Part shown: positions 63,725-64,000 of the stretch, in pieces
Layout: each line of letters starts with the position of its first letter
Numbering within the stretch: the first letter of the stretch is position 1
Source of the DNA: Pseudomonadota bacterium
Lineage (GTDB): Bacteria > Pseudomonadota > Gammaproteobacteria > UBA9339
Assembly: GCA_021781615.1 (NCBI GenBank)
Contig: JAJXWM010000008.1
Coordinates: 1-64,000, forward strand
Direction: 5' to 3'
DNA: 64,000 bases
Notes under the pieces: model-generated
Seen by the model: the letters and a program-made list of their open reading frames with translations, nothing else
Database searches by the model: none
What the model was told of the DNA's origin: nothing
Made by a program: the position numbers and the translations under genes

Positions 63725-64000
63725 CTAATGTGTACTTTCAAAAAGAGATGAGGATGAGCTAGTGCCATCACCAGTCATCAACATCGTCTGTGTGCCAATT
63801 TTAATTTGATCTTTATTAGCTCCAATAGTATCATTTATGGCCTTTATTTCCCCTAAAATAGCACCTAGTTTTTCAAGTTTATCCTTAATGGCCTCCTTAG
63901 CATCCTCCTCAACTACCACGCTTGAAGAACTCGATTCTTTTTTATCTTCAACTTGCGTTGTGGTTATAGTAACAATAGTTTGCTGATTCACACCAGTTGC
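63725..64000 (-). CDS. Secreted protein of the tandem family, copy 2 (5' end outside window)
   Basis: The frame is open from the right edge, so the start lies beyond it; 91 codons are visible. It is about 90 percent identical to the corresponding part of copy 1 (TIVTITTTQVEDKKESSSSS, DTIGANKDQIKIGTQTML) and ends with FESTH. The unit repeats with a period of about 740 bases. Confidence 0.75.
   Translation of the reverse strand, partial: ATGVNQQTIVTITTTQVEDKKESSSSSVVVEEDAKEAIKDKLEKLGAILGEIKAINDTIGANKDQIKIGTQTMLMTGDGTSSSSSLFESTH

Overview
The window looks like a low-GC chromosome segment from a gammaproteobacterium with an intracellular, Legionellales/Coxiellaceae-like lifestyle. The gene order supports this: thrS-infC-rpmI-rplT-pheS-pheT-ihfA-merR, map divergent from rpsB-tsf-pyrH-frr-uppS-cdsA-bamA-skp-lpxD-fabZ-lpxA, surE next to an NlpD-like gene, and lpxH rather than lpxI. 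Ankyrin-repeat, LRR-like, J-domain and long coiled-coil proteins, together with many small repeats, suggest a host-associated organism. The taxonomic call is an inference from order and families; no database was searched.

Layout. 1-2.3 kb: the end of a helical-repeat protein and a secreted astacin-type metalloprotease fused to ankyrin repeats. 2.3-3.1 kb: a GC-richer, gene-free block with a group II intron-like domain V. 3.1-9.5 kb: an island of small proteins with double-glycine leaders (seven here, an eighth at 24.4 kb), interleaved with a D-lactate dehydrogenase, a membrane protein, a RhaT-like transporter and a ferritin-like protein. 9.7-11.5 kb: a large coiled-coil protein. 11.6-22.8 kb: the rpsB-to-lpxA run (translation, nucleotide and isoprenoid supply, CDP-diacylglycerol, outer-membrane assembly, lipid A), with divergent map. 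22.9-28.2 kb: a secreted LRR-like protein, rlmB, scpB/scpA, yciB and a DUF3795 protein. 28.2-32.1 kb: tRNA-Ser with a duplicated promoter region, a long-inverted-repeat element, a radical SAM / FAD oxidoreductase / isochorismatase cassette, ycaR and tRNA-Pro. 32.1-40.5 kb: the merR-ihfA-pheT-pheS-rplT-rpmI-infC-thrS cluster, with a flavin-reductase-like gene inserted between pheS and pheT, then tRNA-Val. 40.7-49.8 kb: lpxH, a polymorphic-toxin/immunity pair, recO, nlpD, surE, clpP, tig, tRNA-Leu and a small membrane protein.

49.9-64 kb is accessory: dispersed repeats and two MITE copies with target duplications, tRNA-Pro, a GIY-YIG gene between inverted palindrome arrays, secreted and cytoplasmic coiled-coil proteins, decayed genes, two tandem LuxR-type regulators, a serine-protease homologue lacking its catalytic serine, and two families of tandemly duplicated secreted proteins that run off the right edge.

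The most striking system is at 41.5-44.5 kb. One protein has an inverse-autotransporter-like barrel at its N terminus, a J-domain, and a C-terminal domain matching the colicin E3 16S-rRNase, including its catalytic residues. A small CPWC-type immunity-like gene overlaps its end. The second is the group of eight double-glycine-leader proteins, which have no exporter in this window.
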